A stretch of 64,000 nt of DNA from Palsa-892 sp035295845 (GTDB lineage: Bacteria; Pseudomonadota; Alphaproteobacteria; Rhizobiales; Xanthobacteraceae): contig DATGIF010000028.1 in NCBI GenBank assembly GCA_035295845.1, forward strand, positions 186,001 through 250,000, given 5' to 3'. Below, one piece after another: positions 8,488 to 15,128 of the stretch. Position 1 is the stretch's first letter, and each line of letters opens with the position of its first letter. A program made the translations under genes and the position numbers. Under the pieces are notes generated by a model. That model had not been told where the DNA came from. It did not search any database and was given only the letters and a program-made list of their open reading frames with translations.

Positions 8488-8626
8488 ACTTACACACTTT
8501 CTTACACACTTTTGATGCACATTCCGAATATCGAAGTAATATCAGTAAGTTAGTCTACCCTTCAAAATACTTAAAATCCCTCGGGAGGAAACTCCCGTGC
8601 AGGTTCGACTCCTGCCGGCGGCACCA
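8488..8626 (+). repeat. attR-like end C: variant tRNA-Leu 3' copy plus arm repeats
   Basis: Core at 8569-8626. It differs from the intact tRNA in the variable arm (GGGAG-gaaa-CTCCC instead of GGAGA-gcaa-TCTCC), with pairing preserved. Direct repeats CTTACACACT lie at 8489-8498 and 8501-8510. The 50 bp to the right of the core, including the terminator, match the right flank of the intact tRNA (to about 5605). Confidence 0.8.
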
Positions 8627-8633
8627 TTAGGAA

Positions 8634-8657
8634 AACCCCGGCACAAAGGCCGGGGTT
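8634..8657 (+). terminator. Duplicate tRNA-Leu terminator at end C
   Basis: AACCCCGG (8634-8641) pairs with CCGGGGTT (8650-8657); same sequence and loop as the hairpin at 5561-5584. Confidence 0.7.
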
Positions 8658-8677
8658 CGCTTCGTCGATCGTCGTCG

Positions 8678-9079
8678 GCCGAGCTGAAGGCACAAATCGC
8701 ATGCTTTTTGCATAATCATAAAGATAACGGCGCTCGAACCAGAAATACCACGCCATCTCTGTGACCTGATGCGGAGATCGCTGTTGGTCACGCCGAAAGG
8801 GAATTACCGGCGGCTCATACCCGAAAGGCTCGCTGCTAATGTTGAAATGAAAACTGGACCGAGAATGCTCATAGGTTTTTCCAGCGCTGCTATTTGCTCA
8901 ACGTGTTCGATCAACTTCAGTTCGGTCAAAACTTCAATTTGGGCCGCGGTTCTGCGGTAAATTGACGTGAGCAATTCTGCACAGTCTTCACCCTGGCATG
9001 GGGTGTAACTTCACCCCTCTACCCCGAAGCTCGCGGATCAGCGTTTTACCCACTTTAAAACATATTTGGAGGAAGCCAC
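8678..9079. other. Stretch without a supported gene
   Basis: I see no convincing coding sequence here. The open frame 8769-8960 (plus) has no ribosome binding site and an ordinary shadow-like composition. The right end is the 5' leader of the His-rich gene, with a TTTGGAGGAAG ribosome binding site at about 9065-9075. Confidence 0.4.
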
Positions 9080-9292
9080 ATGTCGAAGAAAGCTGCGGAA
9101 CATCATCATAAGGCATCAGAACATCATACGCATGCCGCTCGGCACCACGGTGAGGCGGCCAAGCATCACGAGGCGGGACATCACGAGAAGGCGGCGCATC
9201 ACGCTCACACGGCGAGAGCGCACGCGATTCATGCCAGGCATCACGCTGAAGAAGCGACAAAGGCCCACGGCGAAGAGCACGGCAAAAAGTAG
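9080..9292 (+). CDS. Small His/Ala-rich protein
   Basis: A 70-residue protein made almost entirely of His, Ala, Glu and Lys (AAEHHHKASEHHTHAARHHG and similar), without a signal peptide or Cys. The His spacing on a predicted amphipathic helix suggests metal (Zn, Ni, Cu) or acid buffering, which is inference. The ATG at 9080 follows TTTGGAGGAAGCCAC. A clear paralogue lies outside the islets at 17130-17345, so the islet copy may have come from or gone to that locus. The DUF3309 gene follows 34 bp downstream, probably co-transcribed. Confidence 0.75.
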   Translation: MSKKAAEHHHKASEHHTHAARHHGEAAKHHEAGHHEKAAHHAHTARAHAIHARHHAEEATKAHGEEHGKK

Positions 9293-9326
9293 CCGCGACA
9301 GAATCGAGAAAGCGGAGCAAAAAACT

Positions 9327-9491
9327 ATGTCGCTCGGAACCATCCTCATTATCATCCTCATCATCTTCCTGCTCGGCGGCTTCAGCGGCCAATTCGGCGG
9401 TTACGGTTACGGCTACGGTCATGGCGGCATCGGTATCATCGGCGCCATCTTGATCATCATTGTGATTCTCGTGCTGCTTGGACGGCTCTGA
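9327..9491 (+). CDS. DUF3309 family small membrane protein
   Basis: A 54-residue protein that opens MSLGTILIIILIIFLLGG, has a Gly/Tyr-rich middle (GGYGYGYGHGG) and a second hydrophobic helix ending LVLLGRL, the standard layout of DUF3309. Two membrane segments, function unknown; members are often found beside stress genes. It lies 34 bp after the His-rich gene and before a terminator at 9627-9653. It is nested in a longer open frame that starts at 9066, but only the ATG at 9327 gives the family N-terminus. Confidence 0.8.
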   Translation: MSLGTILIIILIIFLLGGFSGQFGGYGYGYGHGGIGIIGAILIIIVILVLLGRL

Positions 9492-9626
9492 TTTAATATC
9501 GCTTGAAATGCTCGCCTGCCGCCGGTGGCTAAAAATCTGCCGGGCGCATAATTTTAAGTTCAATCGCCAAGATACTGTTCGTCCCCAACGATTGATCGCT
9601 GGCGCTGCCGGCACGAGGCAAATACA

Positions 9627-9653
9627 GGGTCCGGTAGCCAAGCCGGACCCTTT
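9627..9653. terminator. Terminator between convergent genes
   Basis: GGGTCCGG (9627-9634) pairs with CCGGACCC (9643-9650), 8-nt loop, followed by TTT. It serves the His-rich/DUF3309 unit. Confidence 0.7.
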
Positions 9654-9698
9654 GTCGTTAGAGTGCTCCAGGTGTGATCTAGCAGGGCTCTTGGGATC

Positions 9699-9938
9699 CT
9701 AACGCTTAGACCTGTCCCGAGACTTCGCCGCCGCCATCACTCCGAAGTCGCTCGACTTCGACCCGAATGGTACGGAACCAAGTCCCACCACTGTGAGCCC
9801 GCGCTTGATTAGCTCGCGCACCGCGGCTGCCCGGCTTGGCATGCGGTACTTGAAGCGGAAATCGTCGATGAGCGTGAGTTCGTCCGGCGAGAGCATGAGC
9901 TGGAGCCGCTCACCCCGGCTTCCATTTCCATCCGTCAT
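9699..9938 (-). CDS. Ribbon-helix-helix domain protein
   Basis: A 79-residue protein with a CopG/RHH-like core: GERLQLMLSPDELTLIDDFRFKYRMPSRAAAVRELIKRGL (given here as its three elements: strand ERLQLML, helix PDELTLIDDFRF, helix SRAAAVRELIKRG). The ATG at 9938 has CGGAGCCTGCC upstream. RHH proteins bind DNA as dimers through the strand; here it could autoregulate or act as the antitoxin half of a pair, but no toxin-like gene is adjacent. Ser/Lys/Arg-rich tail. Confidence 0.65.
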   Translation of the reverse strand: MTDGNGSRGERLQLMLSPDELTLIDDFRFKYRMPSRAAAVRELIKRGLTVVGLGSVPFGSKSSDFGVMAAAKSRDRSKR

Positions 9939-10355
9939 GGCAGGCTCCGCTAACTTGATAGATAGTCCATTGAGGCACTTACTCAATGGTAGTCAGCTTA
10001 GTTGGCTCAGATCATTGCGTCAAATAGGGCCGTTGAGCCTAATCTTAGGTAGCCAACATTTCATCCAGATGGGCCGCTGCAGCCGCTTAAGCCTATACTT
10101 TCAAATGATAAACCGGCATGCGTATCTAACTAGGTCAGCCGCAATGTGCATAGTCAGCGGCATCAAGACACGCATCGAGGTTTTAGGAAGACGAAACGCG
10201 CCCGGTTACAGGGCGATGACTTGATTGGCCCGCCATGCGGACCGTGCGGAGGCAAAACCCGCCTAACCGGCATCGAACCGCAACCGCGGGATGATCATGG
10301 TGGGCCATCAGATTGCGGTCGAAGTGCCGCTGACCGTTCGCGATATCGGATCGAG
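9939..10355. other. Stretch without a supported gene
   Basis: Short open frames only (for example 9793-10224 plus, which mostly overlaps the RHH gene antisense). It should contain the divergent promoters of the RHH and Crp/Fnr genes. I do not see a clear operator. Confidence 0.4.
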
Positions 10356-11033
10356 ATGACGATGAAACGAAAACAGAGGCTTTCGTTCGATCCGAAAGTG
10401 TTTTTATCGAAAGTAGGCGGCGGAAAAACCATATCCGATTATCGAAAGAATCAGATCGTCTACTCGCAGGGCGCGCCTGCCGATTCTGTTTTCTACATTC
10501 AGACAGGCAAAGTGAAGATCACCGTGCTTTCCGAACAGGGAAGGGAGGCGGTGGTCGCGCTTCTGGGAACCGGCGATTTCTTCGGAGAAGGATGCTTGGC
10601 CGGACAGGCGCTGCGTCTGGCGACGGTCCGCACCATGACCGCATGCGTGATCGCGCGAATGGCAAAGACTAGCATCACTCGCCTGATCCATCGAGAGCCG
10701 GCGTTTGCCGAGCTATTTATCTCGCACCTGTTGGCTCGGAACGCCCGCGTGGAGGCGGATCTGGTCGATCAATTGTTCAATTCCAGCGAGAAGCGCCTCG
10801 CTCGCATCCTTCTGCTGATGGCAAATTTTGGCAAGGAAGGCCGGCCAGAGCCGGCAATCGCGAAAATCAGCCAAGAGACATTAGCCGAGATGATTGGCAC
10901 GACGCGGTCGCGCGTCAGTTTTTTCATGAACAAATTTCGGCAATTGGGCCTTATCGATTACAACGGAAAAATTGAAGTCAACGCTTCCTTGTTGAACGTG
11001 GTTCTGCACGAGAAGCCGGAAATCCGAACCTGA
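10356..11033 (+). CDS. Crp/Fnr family transcriptional regulator
   Basis: A 225-residue regulator. Residues 20-125 form the cyclic-nucleotide-type beta-roll (IVYSQGAPADSVFYIQTGKVKI, then GTGDFFGEGCLAG). Residues 172-198 form the winged helix-turn-helix (SQETLAEMIGTTRSRVSFFM, recognition helix TRSRVSFFMNKFRQLG). There is no N-terminal Cys cluster, so it is not an oxygen-sensing Fnr. This subgroup (GDFFGEGCLAGQ..R.A) is widespread in rhizobia as Crp-like regulators of unknown ligand. The start at ATG 10356 is chosen by the family N-terminus; the ribosome binding site is weak, and the upstream extension to 10146 looks non-coding. Confidence 0.85.
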   Translation: MTMKRKQRLSFDPKVFLSKVGGGKTISDYRKNQIVYSQGAPADSVFYIQTGKVKITVLSEQGREAVVALLGTGDFFGEGCLAGQALRLATVRTMTACVIARMAKTSITRLIHREPAFAELFISHLLARNARVEADLVDQLFNSSEKRLARILLLMANFGKEGRPEPAIAKISQETLAEMIGTTRSRVSFFMNKFRQLGLIDYNGKIEVNASLLNVVLHEKPEIRT

Positions 11034-11260
11034 GATCTTATCTGACGACCGTAGGCATCGACGAATAAGCCGCTGATCTAGCACGATAGTTTCCAAGACG
11101 CGCTTTTCCGGCAAAAGAATTGTAGGCGTGACGCAACCTTAGCTCCCCCGAGCGAGTTACGTCCTTTGCCCTGATGGCGGCAGGGCTCTCTTAGCCGTGA
11201 TGCTGGCAGCAAGAGCTCTGGTACCGCAACGCGCAATGTGTCACGGCAGAAAGAGTTCAG

Positions 11261-11626
11261 ATGGCCGTGATACTAATCGTCGAAGATGATGTGTTCATCC
11301 GCGAAGCAGCGATGATGATGATTCAAAGCTGGGATCACCACACACTTTCGGCCAGCGACGTAGACGAGGCGCTTTCACTTCTACGTTCCCCGCAACACAT
11401 TGACGCGCTTTTTACCGATATCTATTTAAAAACAGCGGTCCTTGGCGGGTGTGAAGTTGCATATCAGGCAGTCAAGCTTCGACCGAAATTGCGTGTGCTC
11501 TTTACGACCGGCAATTCCATCAACGACAAACTGAAAGCTATGTTTGTTGAAGGCACGCCCTTCCTTCGTAAGCCGTACAAGCAGCATCAGCTCCAAGACT
11601 CAGTTGAAGGCCTACTCGCAGCGTAA
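11261..11626 (+). CDS. Single-domain response regulator
   Basis: A 121-residue receiver domain with the acidic pocket E8/D9/D10, the phospho-acceptor D53 (LFTDIYL), the switch Thr near residue 83 and K104 (LRKPY). No output domain. The convergent HisKA_2 kinase (11688-12830), whose 3' end lies 61 bp away, is a likely partner. In alphaproteobacteria such pairs often feed the PhyR-EcfG general stress pathway (established for related families; inferred here). Confidence 0.85.
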   Translation: MAVILIVEDDVFIREAAMMMIQSWDHHTLSASDVDEALSLLRSPQHIDALFTDIYLKTAVLGGCEVAYQAVKLRPKLRVLFTTGNSINDKLKAMFVEGTPFLRKPYKQHQLQDSVEGLLAA

Positions 11627-11687
11627 TTTTTCTTGAATGCCGGTTCAAAAAAATGCGAAATGGACCCGATTTTTTTCGCGCGTGCAA

Positions 11688-12830
11688 TCAATTTTTCCCC
11701 ACGGTGGATTTCCCATCGAGACCTAACGATCTCAGCGCGGGAAACGTCCGCGCACTTATATTGCGATCGCTTCGAGCTTGGATCAGTTTCGATTCAAAGG
11801 TGGGATGATTGATTGACACTGTCGTTCCAAGCGACCCACTTCCAATCTCAACCTGGGCATCGAGTTGCTGTGCGAGCGAATTGACAATGGTCGTGCCGAG
11901 TCCGGTTTTCGCTTGAGCGGAGACGCCGTCGGGTCTGCCAATCCCGTTGTCGATGACTGAAAGCTTCCAATTTGTTCCGGCGACCTCATAGGCGACGGTT
12001 ACTTGACCATGGTTCGTATCTTGAGGGAACGCATGCTTGAGAGCGTTGATGACAAGTTCCGTGACAATCAAGCCGAGGCTCACGGCCTGACTGGAAGTAG
12101 CCGTGCCTTCTGCGATAACCGCTTTCAGCGAGATCGCACGATTGTCGCCGATCATAGATTGTGACAGCGCCTCGCAAAGCTTCGAGAGATAAGGCCCGAT
12201 TTCAATAAGGCCGCCGGCCCCGGAAGAATGTAGGTGTTGCTGCACGGACGCCACCGACATGACTCGCTTGTGCGCGTCTTGAAGATGCAAGCGCGTCTCT
12301 TCCGATTGCACCGTTCTCGCTTTAAGCAAAAAAATGCTAGCGATGATCTGGAGGCTATTGGCGACACGATGCTGCATTTCTTCCAACAGCACGTCCTTCT
12401 GTCGCAGTAGCTCTTCCTTTTCGCGTGCCGAAGCGCGCTTCTCGGTGACGTCCTCAATGCCTAGCAGAATATTCGTGTGCGAGCCTGCCTCATAGAACAC
12501 CTTGCGGGCGTTCAGAAGCATCGTGCGCCGTCCGATATGTGGAAACTCGTGTTCGACCTCGTAATTCTCCATCACGCCTTGCTGAGGCACGATAGCTTCC
12601 AAAAGCAGGCGAAGCTTTGGAATGTCCCATTGACCATCGCCCAAGGCGTAAAACAGCTTACCTTGGGTGTCGCAGCGGTTGACCTTGAATTTCTGATAGA
12701 AAGAGCGGCTCGCGGCGATCACGCGCAGCTCGTGGTCAAGCACGACGAGAGGCTCACGGACTGTATCAACAATCGCCTGGCTGAGAGCGGATGCGTCTCC
12801 GACGCCGGTGAAACTGCGGATGCTAACCAA
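11688..12830 (-). CDS. PAS-HisKA_2 sensor histidine kinase
   Basis: A 380-residue soluble kinase. Residues 15-130 form a PAS-like domain (PLVVLDHELRVIAASRSFY at the start). The HisKA_2 phospho-acceptor box is EMQHRVANSLQIIAS, with H154. The HATPase domain shows VTELVINALKHAF (about 256-268) and DNGIG (about 297). HisKA_2/HWE kinases act on PhyR-type or single-domain regulators and commonly report stress or light. No membrane segment is seen. It is convergent with the response regulator gene. The upstream region carries one of two 35-bp repeats shared with the GlsB gene. Confidence 0.88.
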   Translation of the reverse strand: MVSIRSFTGVGDASALSQAIVDTVREPLVVLDHELRVIAASRSFYQKFKVNRCDTQGKLFYALGDGQWDIPKLRLLLEAIVPQQGVMENYEVEHEFPHIGRRTMLLNARKVFYEAGSHTNILLGIEDVTEKRASAREKEELLRQKDVLLEEMQHRVANSLQIIASIFLLKARTVQSEETRLHLQDAHKRVMSVASVQQHLHSSGAGGLIEIGPYLSKLCEALSQSMIGDNRAISLKAVIAEGTATSSQAVSLGLIVTELVINALKHAFPQDTNHGQVTVAYEVAGTNWKLSVIDNGIGRPDGVSAQAKTGLGTTIVNSLAQQLDAQVEIGSGSLGTTVSINHPTFESKLIQARSDRNISARTFPALRSLGLDGKSTVGKN

Positions 12831-12876
12831 AGTTTCTTCCTCTAGTCCCCGCTTCCAAAAAAAACTGCTGCAGAAA

Positions 12877-12909
12877 GAGACCCCGGCTCCTACCGTAAGA
12901 GTCGGGGTC
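12877..12909. terminator. Hairpin upstream of the kinase gene
   Basis: AGACCCCG (12877-12884) pairs with CGGGGTCT (12902-12909), with a smaller CTC/GAG pairing inside the loop. It is terminator-like without a strong T run; position relative to the kinase promoter suggests either isolation from the GlsB unit or leader control. Confidence 0.45.
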
Positions 12910-12976
12910 TACTGGACATTTGCGGTGAGGGACAAAGCCGGGGGTGCAGCGCATCCAGCCCATAAAGGTTAATACC

Positions 12977-13011
12977 CGTGGCAACGCCACGTCTGTCTAA
13001 TATTGATCACT
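12977..13011. repeat. 35-bp upstream repeat, copy 1
   Basis: Begins with the palindrome CGTGGC-aac-GCCACG and continues TCTGTCTAATATTGATCACT. It matches 13448-13482 at most positions. Read on the minus strand it lies upstream of the kinase gene. Confidence 0.6.
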
Positions 13012-13048
13012 CGTTTTCGCCGCGGTTGACGGGCGGATGGGAAAGTAA

Positions 13049-13074
13049 AAAGCCCGGCGCTTGAGCCGGGCTTT
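13049..13074 (-). terminator. Terminator of the GlsB gene
   Basis: AAAGCCCGGC (13049-13058) pairs perfectly with GCCGGGCTTT (13065-13074), 6-nt loop; on the minus strand the hairpin is followed by a T-rich run. Confidence 0.85.
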
Positions 13075-13102
13075 CTGCCGTTAATGCCGCATTTTCTATG
13101 GG

Positions 13103-13372
13103 TTACCAGCGGCCGCCTCGCCGGATCAGCCTCATGACCACGAGCAGGATTATGGCGCCGATGGTGGCGGCGATGATCGCGGCAACAATCCCAACGCCGA
13201 GATGAATGCCGAGACTCGGGAACAACAAACTGGCGATAAAGGCACCGATGATTCCAATGACAATATCGCCGATCAAACCATAGCCCGTGCCCTGCACGAT
13301 CTGGCCCGCGAGCCAGCCGGCGATCGCGCCAACCAACAAGATGACGAGCAGACTTTCAGCAGACATGTTCAT
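13103..13372 (-). CDS. GlsB/YeaQ/YmgE (transglycosylase-associated) small membrane protein
   Basis: An 89-residue protein with three hydrophobic helices and the family motifs GAIAGWLAGQIVQGTGYGLIGDI and VIGIIGAFIASLLFP. It ends in a basic tail (RLIRRGGRW). Members are stress-induced inner-membrane proteins of unknown mechanism. The ATG at 13372 follows GGGAGAAAACCGCC. Its own terminator lies downstream, and copy 2 of the 35-bp repeat lies about 75 bp upstream of the start. Confidence 0.9.
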   Translation of the reverse strand: MNMSAESLLVILLVGAIAGWLAGQIVQGTGYGLIGDIVIGIIGAFIASLLFPSLGIHLGVGIVAAIIAATIGAIILLVVMRLIRRGGRW

Positions 13373-13447
13373 GGCGGTTTTCTCCCAGTCTACATTTGCG
13401 TATTGAAAAAGCGGCTGGGGAACGTCCAGCAAGAACAGGGTAGAGCG

Positions 13448-13482
13448 CGTGGCAGCGCCGCGTCTGTATCATATTGACCACT
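13448..13482. repeat. 35-bp upstream repeat, copy 2
   Basis: Begins CGTGGC-agc-GCCGCG and continues TCTGTATCATATTGACCACT; the palindrome is slightly decayed relative to copy 1. It sits upstream of the minus-strand GlsB gene and contains a TATGAT-like -10 on that strand. Confidence 0.6.
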
Positions 13483-13521
13483 AATTTCCGTTGTTTCTGA
13501 CTGGCTTAATGGTGATTTCCC

Positions 13522-13546
13522 GGAACCGCGCTCCTCCACCGGCGTT
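13522..13546 (+). promoter_or_regulatory. EcfG-type general stress promoter
   Basis: GGAAC (13522-13526), 16-bp spacer, CGTT (13543-13546): exact consensus for the alphaproteobacterial general stress sigma factor. It lies 52 bp before the ATG of the DUF1236 gene. Confidence 0.7.
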
Positions 13547-13597
13547 TGTCACTCGATCGTTGTTGGATCGATATACAACGTAAATGGAGGGTTTCCT

Positions 13598-14260
13598 ATG
13601 ATGAATACTAAGAATGCATTGCTGATGTCCGCCGCCGCCGCCGCATTGATCGCTGGCGCTGGCGTTGCATCCGCACAAGCGCCGACGCCCGCGCCAACTG
13701 CGCAGCAAATCGCACCGAACGAGAAAACGGTACACGAGTCCAAGGGTGCAAACCAAAGCAAAGCGCCGGATGCTGGTATGAAGACGGGCAAGACCGACGA
13801 TAAGACGGAACGTAAGACCGGCAACACTGTGCAAGCGCAGGACAACGTCAAGCCGGATGTGAAGCCAAACGGCATGCGCTCTGAGACAAAGTCCCCCGGC
13901 AAGGAAATAGAATCCGACACCCAGAAAAAGGCTGACATGAGGGGCACGGAGAGGACCGGCGAAGCCAAAGCAAGGTCCAAGGACCAGGGCGCGGGCGGCG
14001 AGCGAGTAAAGCTCTCAACCGAGCAGCACATGATAATGATTAACGCCGTCAAGCAGCACAATTCGGAGCGGATGAAGAACGTCGACTTCCCGATTTCCGT
14101 CGGGAGCCGGGTGCCCCGCACCGTTCATTTCTATCCGATGCCCGAGGAACTCGTGCATTTCTATCCTCACTGGCGCGGGTATGACTATTTCCTGGTGGGC
14201 GAGGAGATCCTCGTCGTCAACCCGCGGACGCATGAGATCGTAGCGGTTCTCGAAGCCTGA
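13598..14260 (+). CDS. DUF1236 domain secreted protein
   Basis: A 220-residue protein with a signal peptide (about residues 1-26, AAALIAGAGVASAQA). A long hydrophilic Lys/Thr/Asp-rich linker follows. The C-terminal DUF1236 domain (from about residue 135) has the family pattern VKLSTEQHMIMINAVKQH, DFPISVGSRVPRTVHFYPMP, then FLVGEEILVVNPRTHEIVAVL. Probably periplasmic or cell-envelope; function unknown. The ATG at 13598 follows TGGAGGGTTTCCT. A perfect EcfG-type promoter lies upstream and a terminator downstream, so it is likely a monocistronic general-stress gene. Confidence 0.85.
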   Translation: MMNTKNALLMSAAAAALIAGAGVASAQAPTPAPTAQQIAPNEKTVHESKGANQSKAPDAGMKTGKTDDKTERKTGNTVQAQDNVKPDVKPNGMRSETKSPGKEIESDTQKKADMRGTERTGEAKARSKDQGAGGERVKLSTEQHMIMINAVKQHNSERMKNVDFPISVGSRVPRTVHFYPMPEELVHFYPHWRGYDYFLVGEEILVVNPRTHEIVAVLEA

Positions 14261-14285
14261 TGTTCGTTGCATAAAAGTTACGAAA

Positions 14286-14315
14286 GGGCAGCGCCGCGCA
14301 GGCGCGGCCCTTTTT
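14286..14315 (+). terminator. Terminator of the DUF1236 gene
   Basis: GGGC-a-GCGCC (14286-14295) pairs with GGCGC-g-GCCC (14301-14310), followed by TTTTT. Confidence 0.8.
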
Positions 14316-14324
14316 CACAATTAC

Positions 14325-14551
14325 ATTCCGCGCAAGAGCAGACATGGCACTGAGCGGAAGCGTGGAGTCCGAACGTCCATCGACTTGGGAAAAGTATCGA
14401 AATACCGATGAGACTTACACACTCTCTTACACACTTTTTGACGCGATGCGAAATAGCGAAGCAATATCAATAAATTACTCTACCCCCAAAAATACTTAAA
14501 ATCCCTCGGAGAGCAATCTCCGTGCAAGTTCGACTCCTGCCGGCGGCACCA
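14325..14551 (+). repeat. attR-like end D: tRNA-Leu 3' copy plus arm repeats
   Basis: The core at 14494-14551 differs from the intact tRNA by one base (GCAAG for GCAGG in the T-arm). Arm repeats CTTACACACT lie at 14414-14423 and 14426-14435. The stretch from about 14388 is nearly identical to end B, and AGCAGACATGGCACT (14337-14351) is shared further out. It is the outermost and, from its T-arm change, probably the oldest displaced end. Confidence 0.8.
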
Positions 14552-14622
14552 GGCGGTCATACAGTTCTGTTATTGAAGGTCGTGCCGACTTTGTTGGAGC
14601 GAAGCGGCGGCAGGATCGGTCG

Positions 14623-15102
14623 ATGACCAACGCCCGTATCTTATTGATGCGCCATGCCGAGAAGAGCGGCGATCCGATGGACCCGCACCTGTCGCCGGAA
14701 GGCGTTCAGCGGGCGGCCAGGCTTGCCGATTACATTCCTGCAGCGTTCGGCAATCCGAAGTTTCTCTTTGCGACAGCGATCTCCAAGCACAGCATGCGTC
14801 CGATCGAGACGCTCACGCAGCTCTCGAACAAAATCGGAGTTGCAATCGACTCAACCTTTGCCGACCAGGACTACGGGGCGCTCGCGAGCCAACTCCTCTC
14901 CGATCCACGCTACGCAGCGGAGGGCATTTTGGTCGTGGTCTGCTGGCATCACGGTAACATCCCGTCGATGGCGCGGATGCTGAACGCGCCCTTCGGCAGC
15001 TATCCCGATCCCTGGGACCACCTCATCTTTAACGAGATCATCGTTCTCGACTATGCAGGCGGCGGCGTGCCCGCAGTCAAAATTCAGACCGAGCCGTTTT
15101 GA
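14623..15102 (+). CDS. Histidine phosphatase superfamily protein
   Basis: A 159-residue protein with the RHG-type motif as RHAE (LLMRHAEKSGD, residues 7-17) that supplies the phospho-accepting His, and a second conserved His in VVVCWHHGNIPSM. Shorter than phosphoglycerate mutases, in the range of SixA-like and related small members. Substrate unknown. The ATG at 14623 follows GGCAGGATCGGTCG. It starts 72 bp after tRNA copy D and is probably the first chromosomal gene beyond the islets. Confidence 0.75.
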   Translation: MTNARILLMRHAEKSGDPMDPHLSPEGVQRAARLADYIPAAFGNPKFLFATAISKHSMRPIETLTQLSNKIGVAIDSTFADQDYGALASQLLSDPRYAAEGILVVVCWHHGNIPSMARMLNAPFGSYPDPWDHLIFNEIIVLDYAGGGVPAVKIQTEPF

Positions 15103-15128
15103 AGATCGGATATCGCGCGAGGCCGCGG

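Larger units (their letters stand above)
7523..8626. mobile_element. tRNA-Leu islet 2 (integrase-less)
   Basis: About 1.1 kb between tRNA copies B and C, holding a single Omp25-like gene and a right end with the paired CTTACACACT repeats. No recombinase gene. Boundaries are inferred from the repeats. Confidence 0.6.
8627..14551. mobile_element. tRNA-Leu islet 3 (stress/signalling cargo, integrase-less)
   Basis: About 5.9 kb between tRNA copies C and D. Cargo: His-rich protein, DUF3309, RHH protein, Crp/Fnr regulator, response regulator, HisKA_2 kinase, GlsB-type protein, DUF1236 protein. No integrase, relaxase or transposase. Boundaries are inferred from the repeats; part of the cargo could be older chromosome trapped between insertions. 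Confidence 0.55.

Noticed and set aside
7295..14551. CRISPR array from the repeated tRNA 3' ends
   Set aside because: Only four copies at kilobase distances with no spacer-like units; the repeats are tRNA-derived attachment sites.
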